From NCBI RefSeq assembly GCF_008000935.1, contig NZ_CP042831.1, positions 1,054,001 to 1,118,000 of the forward strand: a DNA stretch of 64,000 nucleotides, written 5' to 3'. Numbering within the stretch: the stretch's first letter is position 1; each line of letters begins with the position of its first letter. Source of the stretch: Flavobacterium alkalisoli. GTDB lineage: Bacteria; Bacteroidota; Bacteroidia; Flavobacteriales; Flavobacteriaceae. Positions 8,613-17,283 of the stretch are shown piece after piece. Under the pieces are notes generated by a model. It searched no databases, had not been told where the DNA came from, and worked only from the letters and a program-made list of their open reading frames with translations. Both the position numbers and the translations under genes were made by a program.

Positions 8613-9575
8613 TTAATGCTTTTGGGTAATATGGAAAATGGCATCGCCCTGATATACTATAGGGCCGTCATTTGCATTAATGATGTAGCCTGTATTAGGA
8701 GCTTTTACCTTGTGTTCAAATTTTCCGAAAGGATCGGTTATATGCGCAATTACTTCTCCTTTCTCCACAAACTTTCCGGCAGAGCAATGTGCCTGAAACA
8801 TGCCCGAGTATTTGGCACGAACCCACCCCGATCTTTCAATGTATATACTGGGTGCCGGTGCTTCCTTAGCCTGTTTTTTAGGGTTAAGCATGTTAAAATG
8901 TGCAAGGAAACGTTTTGCTCCCCTTACACCTTCCTGGGTGATGTCGTTATTAATGTCTAACGATTTTCCCCCTTCAAACAAAAGCATTTTCACACCCAGT
9001 CTGCCACAGGCATTTCTAAATGATCCTGCAATATTCTTAGAGTATAAAGTAAAAGGCGCATTAAATATGTCCGACAGTTCTTTAAGCTCGGTATTATTGG
9101 GTACTATGCGTATTTGTGCTGCGTTAAAACGGCTGGCACCACCGGCATGAAAATCGATGCAATAATCCACATTAGGAATAACCTCATCAAGCAGGTGAAA
9201 GGCAAAGCGGCTTGCAAGCGATCCGTTCTTACTACCCGGAAACACCCTGTTTAAATCGCGTCCGTCGGGAAACTCACGTGTCTTATTCACAAACCCGAAA
9301 ACATTTATTACCGGCATGCAGATAATTGTTCCTTTTTTCGGTTTGTTTATTTTACGCACTATTATCTGGCGTACAATCTCAACGCCGTTTATTTCGTCAC
9401 CATGTAGCCCGGCAGAAAAAAGTACCACGGGGCCATCAATTTTAGCGCGTTCCACGATAATGGGAACCTTAAGTTTTGTCATGGTATGCAGGCGCGCAAT
9501 TTCCATATTTATGGTTTTGCTTTCGCCGGGTAATATGGTTTGGCCCAGTATGGTAATGTCTTTGTGTTTTGCCAT
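8613..9575 (-). CDS. succinylglutamate desuccinylase/aspartoacylase family protein
   Basis: This is a zinc carboxypeptidase-fold amidohydrolase. The metal motif GLHGDEINGVE gives the first His and Glu ligands, and DFHAGGASRFN supplies the later histidine. A C-terminal biotinyl-like beta domain (about residues 240-320) ends in HKVKAPNTGYIINANDGP. Relatives deacylate N-acyl amino acids, but the substrate here is not readable from sequence. I chose the ATG at 9575 (MAKHKDITILGQ), for 320 residues. An alternative ATG at 9614 would add 13 residues that look non-conserved. The gene is divergent from uvrC and overlaps the translation unit of the formyl-THF cyclo-ligase by adjacency (one-base gap). 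Confidence 0.85.
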   Translation of the reverse strand: MAKHKDITILGQTILPGESKTINMEIARLHTMTKLKVPIIVERAKIDGPVVLFSAGLHGDEINGVEIVRQIIVRKINKPKKGTIICMPVINVFGFVNKTREFPDGRDLNRVFPGSKNGSLASRFAFHLLDEVIPNVDYCIDFHAGGASRFNAAQIRIVPNNTELKELSDIFNAPFTLYSKNIAGSFRNACGRLGVKMLLFEGGKSLDINNDITQEGVRGAKRFLAHFNMLNPKKQAKEAPAPSIYIERSGWVRAKYSGMFQAHCSAGKFVEKGEVIAHITDPFGKFEHKVKAPNTGYIINANDGPIVYQGDAIFHITQKH

Positions 9576-9677
9576 AGTTATGCAGAAAGGATAAAAATAT
9601 AAATTATGCCGCATATTATGGCAACAATAGCCTTATTTTGAGATTTAATGTAATGATTTGTTTGTTAACTTTGTTAT

Positions 9678-11468
9678 ATGCAAACACCGCTGGAATTACA
9701 AATACAAACCCTGCCCGATAGCCCCGGTGTTTACCAGTATTATGATAAAGAAGGGAAACTGCTGTACGTGGGCAAGGCTAAAAACCTGAAAAAGAGGGTT
9801 TCATCATATTTTAATAAGGTTCATGAAGTAGGTAAGACAAGGGTAATGGTTAAAAAAATTGTAACCATTAAGCATATTGTTGTGCCTACAGAGAACGATG
9901 CCCTGCTGCTGGAAAACAACCTTATTAAAAAGCATCAGCCACGCTATAATGTTATGTTGCGTGACGATAAGACCTATCCGTGGCTTTGTATTAAGAATGA
10001 GCCTTTTTCGCGCATTTTCTCTACCCGTAAAATGATAAAGGACGGGTCAGAGTATTTTGGTCCCTACACCAGTTTTAAAACGGTACATACGCTGCTGGAT
10101 CTTATTAAGGAGCTATATCCGCTAAGAACCTGCAACTACGACCTGAGTGCTGCCAATATAAAAAGCGGTAAGTTTAAGGTTTGCCTGGAATATCACATAG
10201 GTAACTGTAAAGGTCCTTGTGAGGGTTACCAGTCGCTGGAAGAATATCAAAGTAATGTAAATGCGGTAAGGGAAATACTTAAAGGTAATTTTAAGGAGAG
10301 TCTTAAGGATTTTAAAAAACTGATGCATGAGCTGGCTGCCGATATGCAGTTTGAGGAGGCACAAAAAATAAAGGATAAAATAGATGTGCTGGAAAACTAC
10401 CAGTCACGTTCTACTGTATTTAATCCTAAGATTTCAAATGTAGATGTGTTTACCATAGTTTCGGATGAGACCATGGCTTATGTAAACTTCATTCAGGTGT
10501 CGCATGGGGCTATTATCCGTTCGCATACAATGGATATAAAGAAAAAACTCGATGAAAGCGATGAGGAGCTACTAGAGCTGGCGGTTGTGGAGCTTAGGGA
10601 ACGTTTCGGACTTAGATCAAGAGAGATATTACTGCCTTTTGAACTTGACCTTGGAGATAATGTAAAGGTAACAGTACCTAAACTGGGAGATAAGAAGCAA
10701 ATATTAGATTTGTCTGAACGTAATGCCCGTTTTTACCGCATGGATCAGCTTAAGCAAATAAAGATTGTAGATCCTGACAGGCATACCAACCGTATTATGG
10801 CGCAGATGAAAAAAGGCCTTCGTTTGCCTGAGGAGCCAAGGCATATAGAATGTTTTGATAACTCAAACATTCAGGGTACTAATCCGGTATCTGCCTGCGT
10901 TGTGTTTAAAGACGGAAAACCGAGTAAGAAAGACTATCGTCATTTTAATATAAAAACTGTTGAAGGCCCTAACGATTTTGCTTCAATGGAAGAGGTGGTT
11001 TACAGACGATATAAGCGTTTGATGGATGAAAACGAGCCATTGCCGCAGCTTATAATTATTGACGGAGGTAAGGGCCAGCTTTCCTCTGCATTAAAAAGCC
11101 TGGATGCGTTAGGATTACGCGGAAAAATCACTATATTGGGAATAGCGAAAAGACTTGAGGAAATCTTTTATCCGGGCGACTCTGTGCCGCTTTATCTGGA
11201 TAAGAAATCGGAAACCTTAAAGATTATCCAGCACCTTAGGAATGAGGCGCACCGTTTTGGTATAAACTTCCATAGGGATAAGCGTAGCAAAGGTGCTCTT
11301 CAAACGTCTATGGAAAGCATACCGGGTATAGGCGAAAAAACTATGGTTACGCTTTTAAAAGAATTTAAATCGGTAAAAAGGCTCACTGCCGCTTCTGAAG
11401 AAGATATTGCTAAAGTGGTGGGGCCGTCTAAAGCTAAAAAAATTACAGAATTTTATAAAAATAAGTAA
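9678..11468 (+). CDS. uvrC: excinuclease ABC subunit UvrC
   Basis: UvrC makes both incisions around bulky DNA lesions after UvrAB has loaded. All domains are visible in order. The GIY-YIG nuclease covers residues about 10-95 (SPGVYQYYDKEGKLLYVGKA). The UVR/UvrB-binding helix pair is near 205-240 (AADMQFEEAQKIKDKI). The RNase H-like 5' nuclease occupies about 370-530 (HIECFDNSNIQGTNPV, IIDGGKGQL). A helix-hairpin-helix tail (SIPGIGEKTMVTLLKEF) closes the protein. At 596 residues it is full length. The cysteines expected in the 4Fe-4S-type UvrC region are partly visible (RTCNYD, KVCLEYHIGNCKGPCEGY). The patatin gene begins three bases after the stop. Confidence 0.97.
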   Translation: MQTPLELQIQTLPDSPGVYQYYDKEGKLLYVGKAKNLKKRVSSYFNKVHEVGKTRVMVKKIVTIKHIVVPTENDALLLENNLIKKHQPRYNVMLRDDKTYPWLCIKNEPFSRIFSTRKMIKDGSEYFGPYTSFKTVHTLLDLIKELYPLRTCNYDLSAANIKSGKFKVCLEYHIGNCKGPCEGYQSLEEYQSNVNAVREILKGNFKESLKDFKKLMHELAADMQFEEAQKIKDKIDVLENYQSRSTVFNPKISNVDVFTIVSDETMAYVNFIQVSHGAIIRSHTMDIKKKLDESDEELLELAVVELRERFGLRSREILLPFELDLGDNVKVTVPKLGDKKQILDLSERNARFYRMDQLKQIKIVDPDRHTNRIMAQMKKGLRLPEEPRHIECFDNSNIQGTNPVSACVVFKDGKPSKKDYRHFNIKTVEGPNDFASMEEVVYRRYKRLMDENEPLPQLIIIDGGKGQLSSALKSLDALGLRGKITILGIAKRLEEIFYPGDSVPLYLDKKSETLKIIQHLRNEAHRFGINFHRDKRSKGALQTSMESIPGIGEKTMVTLLKEFKSVKRLTAASEEDIAKVVGPSKAKKITEFYKNK

Positions 11469-11471
11469 GTA

Positions 11472-13691
11472 ATGAAACGTCCACTCCTTCTCCTGTTATG
11501 CCTTTTGTCAGTCCATGTAATAATGGCGCAGGAAGAGGATACCTTACAGCCGAAAAAGCCAAAAATAGGGGTAGTATTAAGTGGAGGAGGCGCTAAAGGA
11601 TTAGCCCATATAGGGGCCCTTAAGGTGCTTGAAGAAGCGGGTGTTGAAATATCCTACATAGGCGGTACCAGTATGGGTGCCATAATAGGGGGATTGTATG
11701 CCTCGGGCTATAGTGCCAAACAGCTTGATTCCATTTTTCAGAATGTGGATTCCGATGCTTTACTTCGTGATTTTACCCCCAGGGGTTCTAAAAACTTTTT
11801 TGAGAAACGTAATGATGAGATTTATGCATTAACCCTTCCGTTTAAAAATTTTAAACTCGGGTTCCCTACAGCCGTATCTAAAGGTCTTTATAACTATGCT
11901 ATTATAAACCGCCTTACCAATCATGTAAGGCATATAAGGGATTTTAATAATCTCCCTATTCCTTTTGTGTGTATTGCAACTAATATAGAAACCGGAGAGG
12001 AAGTTGTTCTTCATGAAGGTGTTTTGCCGGATGCCATATTAGCAAGTGGGGCTTTTCCATCATTATATTATCCGGTAGAGATAGACGGTAAATTGCTTAT
12101 TGATGGCGGTGTAAGCAATAACTATCCTGTTGAGGAGGTGAAGAAGATGGGAGCCGATATAATTATAGGGATTGATGTACAGGACGGCCTTAAGTCCCGT
12201 GATGAAATTAAGGGCGCTACCGGAATTCTGGTACAGATAAATAACTACCAGATGATTGAAAAGATGGTGAAGAAACGAAAAGAGACTGATGTGTATATAA
12301 AACCCGATATTTCAGGCTATTCGGTTATTTCGTTTGATCAGGGAAGGGAAATTATAGATGAGGGCGAAAAGGCGGCTGTAAAGATGTGGGATACAATAAG
12401 AAAATACGGTTCAGGCAGGCCAATTGTAAAAGAGAAACCAAAAACCGAAGACACGCTGAATATTGAATATATTAAAGTAAACAGTCTTAAGTATTACAAT
12501 AAGTCATATGTAGTGGGTAAACTTAGGATTAAAGCAGGATCTAAAGTAACTTACAAAAAGCTTGATGAAGGTATAAGCAGCCTTAACGCGACGCAAAACT
12601 TTAATGCTATATCTTATTGCTTTGATAAAGGGCCTAATGGCGAGGATGTACTTAATATGCATCTTGAAGAAAACCCTATTAACCGCTACCTTAAGTTCGG
12701 TTTGCATTATGATGGACTTTATAAGAGTGCTGTACTGGTAAATCTTACCCAGAAAAAACTTCTGTTTCAAAATGATGTGGCATCGCTGGATGTTATACTA
12801 GGAGATCATTTCCGTTACAATTTTGATTATTATCTTGACAATGGTTTCCACATAAGTTATGGTTTCCATTCCAGATACAGTAATTTTAACCGTAATATTT
12901 CTGCTGAATATAACGAAGGAGAGTTTTTAAGAGCATTTGGGGTTAATGCCCTTAATCTTGACTTTACCGATTTTACAAACAGGGCCTATCTTCAAACCAT
13001 TTTTACCCAAAAATTCCTTATAGGTGGTGGGGCAGAGCTTAAACACCTGAAAATACAGAGTGAAACGGTAAACAGTGCCGATCATATTTTTGATGATAGT
13101 GATTACTTTTCTCTTTATGGCTATTTAAAGTATGACTCCTATGATAACAAGTATTTCCCTAAAAAAGGATGGTATTTTTCGGGAGAGGCAAAAACCTTCC
13201 TATTCTCCTCTGATTATAACGAGATTTTTGGGCGTTTCAGCATCTTTAAAGCCGATATGGGTATAGTTAAGGAAGTGTTGCCTAAATTATCCATAGAGCT
13301 GCGAACAGAAGGAGGATTTACCGTTACGAGTGATGCTACAGTACCTTTCTTTGAATTTATTTTGGGAGGATATGGTTATTATATGACCAATAATTTCCGA
13401 CACTTTTTTGGATATGATTTCCTTAGTCTTTCAGGAGACAGCTATATTAAAGGTACAGCAATTATGGATTATGAGATTTTCAGGAAAAACCATATCAATT
13501 TTACGGCAAACTATGCCAATATAGGACACAGGATTTATGATGAGGGTAACATCTTCTCTGTACCTCAATATTCGGGTTATGCTTTTGGATATGGTATGGA
13601 AACCATTATAGGGCCAATAGAGATAAAACACAGCTGGTCTCCCGATACCAGAAATCACTATACCTGGTTTAGCGTAGGATTCTGGTTCTAA
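11472..13691 (+). CDS. patatin-like phospholipase with outer-membrane beta-barrel
   Basis: A signal peptide (residues 1-19) precedes a patatin domain (about 30-230) and a C-terminal Omp85-type barrel, the layout of type Vd (PlpD-like) autotransporters. The oxyanion loop is SGGGAKG at 37-43, the nucleophile elbow GTSMG has Ser67, and the dyad Asp is D211 in IDGGVSNN. A POTRA-like stretch follows near 330-400, then about 16 amphipathic strands ending in WFSVGFWF with a terminal aromatic residue, as barrels require. It probably hydrolyses lipids at or outside the outer membrane. The spacing of three bases from uvrC suggests one transcript, ending at the bidirectional terminator downstream. Confidence 0.92.
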   Translation: MKRPLLLLLCLLSVHVIMAQEEDTLQPKKPKIGVVLSGGGAKGLAHIGALKVLEEAGVEISYIGGTSMGAIIGGLYASGYSAKQLDSIFQNVDSDALLRDFTPRGSKNFFEKRNDEIYALTLPFKNFKLGFPTAVSKGLYNYAIINRLTNHVRHIRDFNNLPIPFVCIATNIETGEEVVLHEGVLPDAILASGAFPSLYYPVEIDGKLLIDGGVSNNYPVEEVKKMGADIIIGIDVQDGLKSRDEIKGATGILVQINNYQMIEKMVKKRKETDVYIKPDISGYSVISFDQGREIIDEGEKAAVKMWDTIRKYGSGRPIVKEKPKTEDTLNIEYIKVNSLKYYNKSYVVGKLRIKAGSKVTYKKLDEGISSLNATQNFNAISYCFDKGPNGEDVLNMHLEENPINRYLKFGLHYDGLYKSAVLVNLTQKKLLFQNDVASLDVILGDHFRYNFDYYLDNGFHISYGFHSRYSNFNRNISAEYNEGEFLRAFGVNALNLDFTDFTNRAYLQTIFTQKFLIGGGAELKHLKIQSETVNSADHIFDDSDYFSLYGYLKYDSYDNKYFPKKGWYFSGEAKTFLFSSDYNEIFGRFSIFKADMGIVKEVLPKLSIELRTEGGFTVTSDATVPFFEFILGGYGYYMTNNFRHFFGYDFLSLSGDSYIKGTAIMDYEIFRKNHINFTANYANIGHRIYDEGNIFSVPQYSGYAFGYGMETIIGPIEIKHSWSPDTRNHYTWFSVGFWF

Positions 13692-13702
13692 AATAAAAGC
13701 CA

Positions 13703-13729
13703 AAAGGCAGGATTAATTATCCTGCCTTT
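13703..13729. terminator. bidirectional terminator between the patatin and NSS units
   Basis: An 11-bp perfect stem (AAAGGCAGGAT / ATCCTGCCTTT) encloses a five-base loop. It lies between convergent genes, and the stop codon of the minus-strand 51-residue protein (13715-13713) falls inside it. T-runs on both sides are short, so its strength as a terminator is moderate. Confidence 0.75.
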
Positions 13730-13868
13730 GTGTTTCATTATCATTTTCTGAGTAGGAGTCCGGCTCCTGTTTTGGTTTTGTGGTTAAAACCTTATAGAAA
13801 AAATATGCTGTTATGGCAATTACAATTCCCTGTGCACATGCCATTATTATTATTGCTTCTGTTTTCAT
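13713..13868 (-). CDS. MetS-like small subunit of the NSS transporter
   Basis: A 51-residue frame opens at the ATG 13868-13866, which overlaps the transporter's TGA stop as ATGA, a classical coupling arrangement. The product has one membrane helix (AIIIMACAQGIVIAITAYFF) followed by a charged tail (KPKQEPDSYSENDNETQRQD). Many bacterial neurotransmitter:sodium symporters are followed by a one-helix protein. In Corynebacterium the methionine carrier MetP needs such a partner, MetS. Position, overlap and topology make the same role likely here. Family assignment is my inference because the sequence is too short for motif proof. Confidence 0.72.
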   Translation of the reverse strand: MKTEAIIIMACAQGIVIAITAYFFYKVLTTKPKQEPDSYSENDNETQRQDN

Positions 13869-15676
13869 ACTGTTGCCCTCCCTTCTTTAACTCGTTTTAA
13901 ATATGCTCTGTAAACCACTACACATATAAAGATAAATAAAGTTATCAATAATAGCCTGCCCAGTGTTTTATACATTACATTGTTTGTAAACTTACCTTCG
14001 GCAATTTTGTCTTTAGGTTTTACAACATCACCTTTATTAACTACTGTATGCTGGTCACCTTTAAAAGAGTATGTTTTAAAGTCGGTATACTTTACGGTAG
14101 TTAAGCTGCTTTGTGCTTTGTTAAACACTTTTCTTTCATTATCAAAAGCAATTTTTACAAAGTTTGGTGCAACAGAGTCTACCACGCCAAATTCTGCAGT
14201 GCTGCCATAGCTCTCTGCATAGTAGGCATCGGCAAACCATTCCTTGTTGTTTGTATCTGCGTCAGTTGCTTTGTTTACTATATCCGGTATACTTGCAATA
14301 AGTACCCATCCTAAAAGACCCGGCGTTACAACAAGTATGATGTATTTAAATATAACTGGCACTTTAATATCGGCACCAAGGTTAATTTCTTCCCAACCTC
14401 TTTTAATACCAAATATCCAAGCAAATAATACTGTTTCAAGGAAAGCAAACACCACAAGGCTTACAGTTCCTGCCCAGTAATCATATTCATCAAATACACC
14501 TTCTTTAAAGAAAATTACTGTTGGTAATCCCATGATAAGGGCAATAAGCCCGAAAGACCATGCGCCTTTCTTGTTTTTCCAGCCAAACTCGTCGCGCATA
14601 AAGCCTATCCATGGCGTACCCATAGCCAGAGATGAGGTAATTCCGGCAAAGAACAATAGTCCGAACCAGAAGATTCCGGCAAAAATGGCTAATACATCAC
14701 CCCATTGCTGGAAGAGGTAAGGCATGGTTTGGAACGCCATACCAAAGCCTGCGTTTTGAAGTACCCAGTCAAGGCCAAGATAACCTGCTGCGATAGGTAT
14801 TACTATAGAGCTACCCAGTACAACCTCTACAAATTCGTTCATGAAACCGGCAGAAACTGCATTTAAGGCGATATCGTCTTTAGATTTTATATAAGCTGCA
14901 TAGCAGTGAACAGTACCCATACCTACAGATAGGGTAAAGAATATCTGTCCGGCGGCAGCGAGCCACACTTTAGGATTCCAGAGAGAGTCAAACTGTGGTG
15001 TCCACAAGAAGTTAAGTCCGTCCCAGGCATTGGCATTAGGGAATAATGCCGAAGCACCGTCTGTACCTAATGTTAAGCCTTTAATAGCCAGTACAACACC
15101 AAATAAAATAAGTAGCGGCATACCTATTTTAGCTACTTTTTCTATACCGCCAAGGCCTTTAGATAATATGTATGTGTTTAAAAGTAAGCATATTATGTAG
15201 AAAACAACAGCCTCAAAAGGGATTCCTGTTGTGCTTTTTGCTATTGTGGTATAGGTATCAAAAAATCCTGCAACATCTGACTGATTCATTCCGTTGAAAG
15301 TTCCCGATACGGAATGGTATACATAAGACATAGTCCAGGATTCGATATAACAATAATAGGAAGCGACAGCAATATTGGTAAAGATACCGAAGACACCAAT
15401 ATATTTCCATATTCGGCCCTTAGCCATGGTGTCAAGAATATAAGGGGTACTGTGATTGCCAAACCTTCCGCCAAAACGGCCTGTAGACCATTCTATAAAA
15501 AGTAGCGGTATTCCCATTACTACAAAACACACAAGGTAAGGTATAATAAAAGCACCACCTCCGTTTTGCACTGCCTGTACAGGGAATCTTAAAAAGTTAC
15601 CTAATCCAACCGCATTACCTGCCATTGCCAGAATTAAGCCTACCCGTGAGCCCCACGATTCTGCTTTCGCTGCCAT
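13865..15676 (-). CDS. sodium-dependent transporter, NSS/SNF family
   Basis: This inner-membrane symporter of the neurotransmitter:sodium family couples Na+ entry to uptake of an amino acid or related compound. The TM1 signature GNAVGLGNFLRFP (residues about 20-32), which forms the substrate and sodium site, is intact, and at least eleven hydrophobic segments follow. At 603 residues it is longer than LeuT (about 515). The surplus is a hydrophilic stretch near residues 470-565 before the last helix (LLITLFIFICVVVYRAY). The substrate cannot be told from sequence. The stop overlaps the start of the 51-residue MetS-like gene. Confidence 0.92.
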   Translation of the reverse strand: MAAKAESWGSRVGLILAMAGNAVGLGNFLRFPVQAVQNGGGAFIIPYLVCFVVMGIPLLFIEWSTGRFGGRFGNHSTPYILDTMAKGRIWKYIGVFGIFTNIAVASYYCYIESWTMSYVYHSVSGTFNGMNQSDVAGFFDTYTTIAKSTTGIPFEAVVFYIICLLLNTYILSKGLGGIEKVAKIGMPLLILFGVVLAIKGLTLGTDGASALFPNANAWDGLNFLWTPQFDSLWNPKVWLAAAGQIFFTLSVGMGTVHCYAAYIKSKDDIALNAVSAGFMNEFVEVVLGSSIVIPIAAGYLGLDWVLQNAGFGMAFQTMPYLFQQWGDVLAIFAGIFWFGLLFFAGITSSLAMGTPWIGFMRDEFGWKNKKGAWSFGLIALIMGLPTVIFFKEGVFDEYDYWAGTVSLVVFAFLETVLFAWIFGIKRGWEEINLGADIKVPVIFKYIILVVTPGLLGWVLIASIPDIVNKATDADTNNKEWFADAYYAESYGSTAEFGVVDSVAPNFVKIAFDNERKVFNKAQSSLTTVKYTDFKTYSFKGDQHTVVNKGDVVKPKDKIAEGKFTNNVMYKTLGRLLLITLFIFICVVVYRAYLKRVKEGRATV

Positions 15677-16059
15677 AAAGGATATTTGTTTTTTGGTTTA
15701 TAATGGCTTCAAAGATAGAAAAACAAATAGAAAAGTAAAGAAAACGTAAATTAAATTAAAAATCCGTAAAGGCTTTTAACATAAGTGTTTCACTTTTATT
15801 AAATGCAAAGAAATGTGTACAAAAGATTCTTAATTACTAGTTGATTTATCAGTATACTTAATTTTTAATTGATAATGGCTGGTTATTGTAAATATTGTCT
15901 AATAATTAAGGCTTAAAATTAAATTTTTCCGATATTTGTCTAATGAATTCAGCTTGGACAGATTTATTAAGTCACCTTAAATTCCTCATCAAGAGGAATC
16001 CGGAATGATCCATATTAATGGTGTACCCGTTTAATATGTTTAATTAATAAATTTCAATT
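15677..16059. other. 383-base intergenic region upstream of hmgA
   Basis: This divergent promoter region separates the NSS transporter (minus) from hmgA (plus). It is very AT-rich and shows no coding frame that I trust. Two similar words, ATATTGTCTAATAATT near 15893 and ATATTTGTCTAATGAATT near 15933, lie about 40 bases apart and could be operator copies. A 7-bp hairpin (ATTCCTC / GAGGAAT, loop ATCAA) occupies 15981-15999. I could not place a clear TAnnTTTG box for hmgA. Confidence 0.5.
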
Positions 16060-17217
16060 ATGCCTATATATCATAAATTAGGGGATTTTCCTCAAAAACG
16101 ACATGTGCAGTTTGAGAAACCAAACGGAGGGTTCTACTATGAGCAGCTTTTCGGGACAGAAGGTTTTCACGGGCATGCTTCGTTACTGTATCATGTACAC
16201 AGGCCTACTCAGGTAAAAGAGGTTTTAAGGTCTTATTCAGTTGAACCCGAAATTGCTATAGATAAGAATATAAAATCACTTTTATTAAAAGGATTTGAGC
16301 TGCAGCCTAAAGATGACTTTCTTGAAAGCCGTACCGATATGCTCGTAAACAACGAATGTATAATAGGTCTTGCCGCTCCAAGAAAATCGCTTCGCGAATA
16401 CTTTTATAAAAATGCTGATGCCGATGAGATGCTATTTATTCACAAGGGTAAAGGTAAGCTTCGCACTTTTATGGGTAACATTCCTTTTGAATATGGAGAT
16501 TACCTTATTATACCTCGCGGTATGATTTATCAGATAGATTTTGAAACCAGCGATAACCGCCTGTTTTATGTAGAATCTACCAGTCCTTTCTATACACCTA
16601 AGCGTTACAAAAATGCAAGCGGACAGCATTTAGAGCATTCTCCGTTCTGTGAGAGGGATTTTAAATTGCCCGAAGAGCTTGAAACATATGATGAAAAAGG
16701 GGATTTCCTTATCAAGATAAAAAAAGAAGGAATGATGCATGAGGTTGTTTATGCAACACATCCTTTTGATGTTGTGGGTTGGGATGGTTATAACTTCCCT
16801 TACGGCTTTAGTATTCATAACTTTGAGCCTATTACCGGCAGGGTTCACTTACCGCCGCCAATTCACCAAACGTTTGAAACTACCGGATTTGTGGTTTGTT
16901 CATTCTGCCCAAGGCTTTATGACTACCACCCTAAATCTATACCGGCGCCATACAATCACAGTAATATAGACAGTGATGAGGTGCTTTATTATGTAGACGG
17001 TGACTTTATGAGCCGTAACAATATAGAGCAGGGTCATATTACACTTCACCCTAAAGGTATCCCTCACGGGCCTGCACCGGGAGCTATGGAGCGTAGTATA
17101 GGTCAAACCGAAACTCAGGAGCTTGCGGTAATGGTAGATACTTTCCGTCCGCTTAAAGTTACTAAAGCTGCCATGGGTATTGACGATGGTAAGTACTACA
17201 AATCGTGGGTAGAATAA
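16060..17217 (+). CDS. hmgA: homogentisate 1,2-dioxygenase
   Basis: HmgA opens the aromatic ring of homogentisate to give maleylacetoacetate in tyrosine and phenylalanine catabolism, using non-haem Fe(II) and O2. The 385-residue protein is a bicupin. Near the C-terminus YNHSNIDSDEVLYY offers His300 and the acidic ligand (Asp306/Glu307), and HPKGIPHGP offers His336, matching the His-Glu-His triad of the family. The N-terminal half contains the structural cupin (DEMLFIHKGKGKL, IPRGMIYQ). It is somewhat shorter than the 430-residue proteobacterial enzymes. hpd follows after 66 bases, so the pathway steps are co-located. No maleylacetoacetate isomerase or fumarylacetoacetase lies in this window. 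Confidence 0.95.
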   Translation: MPIYHKLGDFPQKRHVQFEKPNGGFYYEQLFGTEGFHGHASLLYHVHRPTQVKEVLRSYSVEPEIAIDKNIKSLLLKGFELQPKDDFLESRTDMLVNNECIIGLAAPRKSLREYFYKNADADEMLFIHKGKGKLRTFMGNIPFEYGDYLIIPRGMIYQIDFETSDNRLFYVESTSPFYTPKRYKNASGQHLEHSPFCERDFKLPEELETYDEKGDFLIKIKKEGMMHEVVYATHPFDVVGWDGYNFPYGFSIHNFEPITGRVHLPPPIHQTFETTGFVVCSFCPRLYDYHPKSIPAPYNHSNIDSDEVLYYVDGDFMSRNNIEQGHITLHPKGIPHGPAPGAMERSIGQTETQELAVMVDTFRPLKVTKAAMGIDDGKYYKSWVE

Positions 17218-17283
17218 TTTTTAAAAACTAACAGACAAAACAAAAACATCTCCTTTTAGGGGAGCTTAAAATACTTTTAGACT

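Noticed and set aside
17240..17270. CTCC/GGAG hairpin in the hpd leader as a regulatory element
   Set aside because: The stem is only four pairs and I see no supporting T-run or repeated copy.
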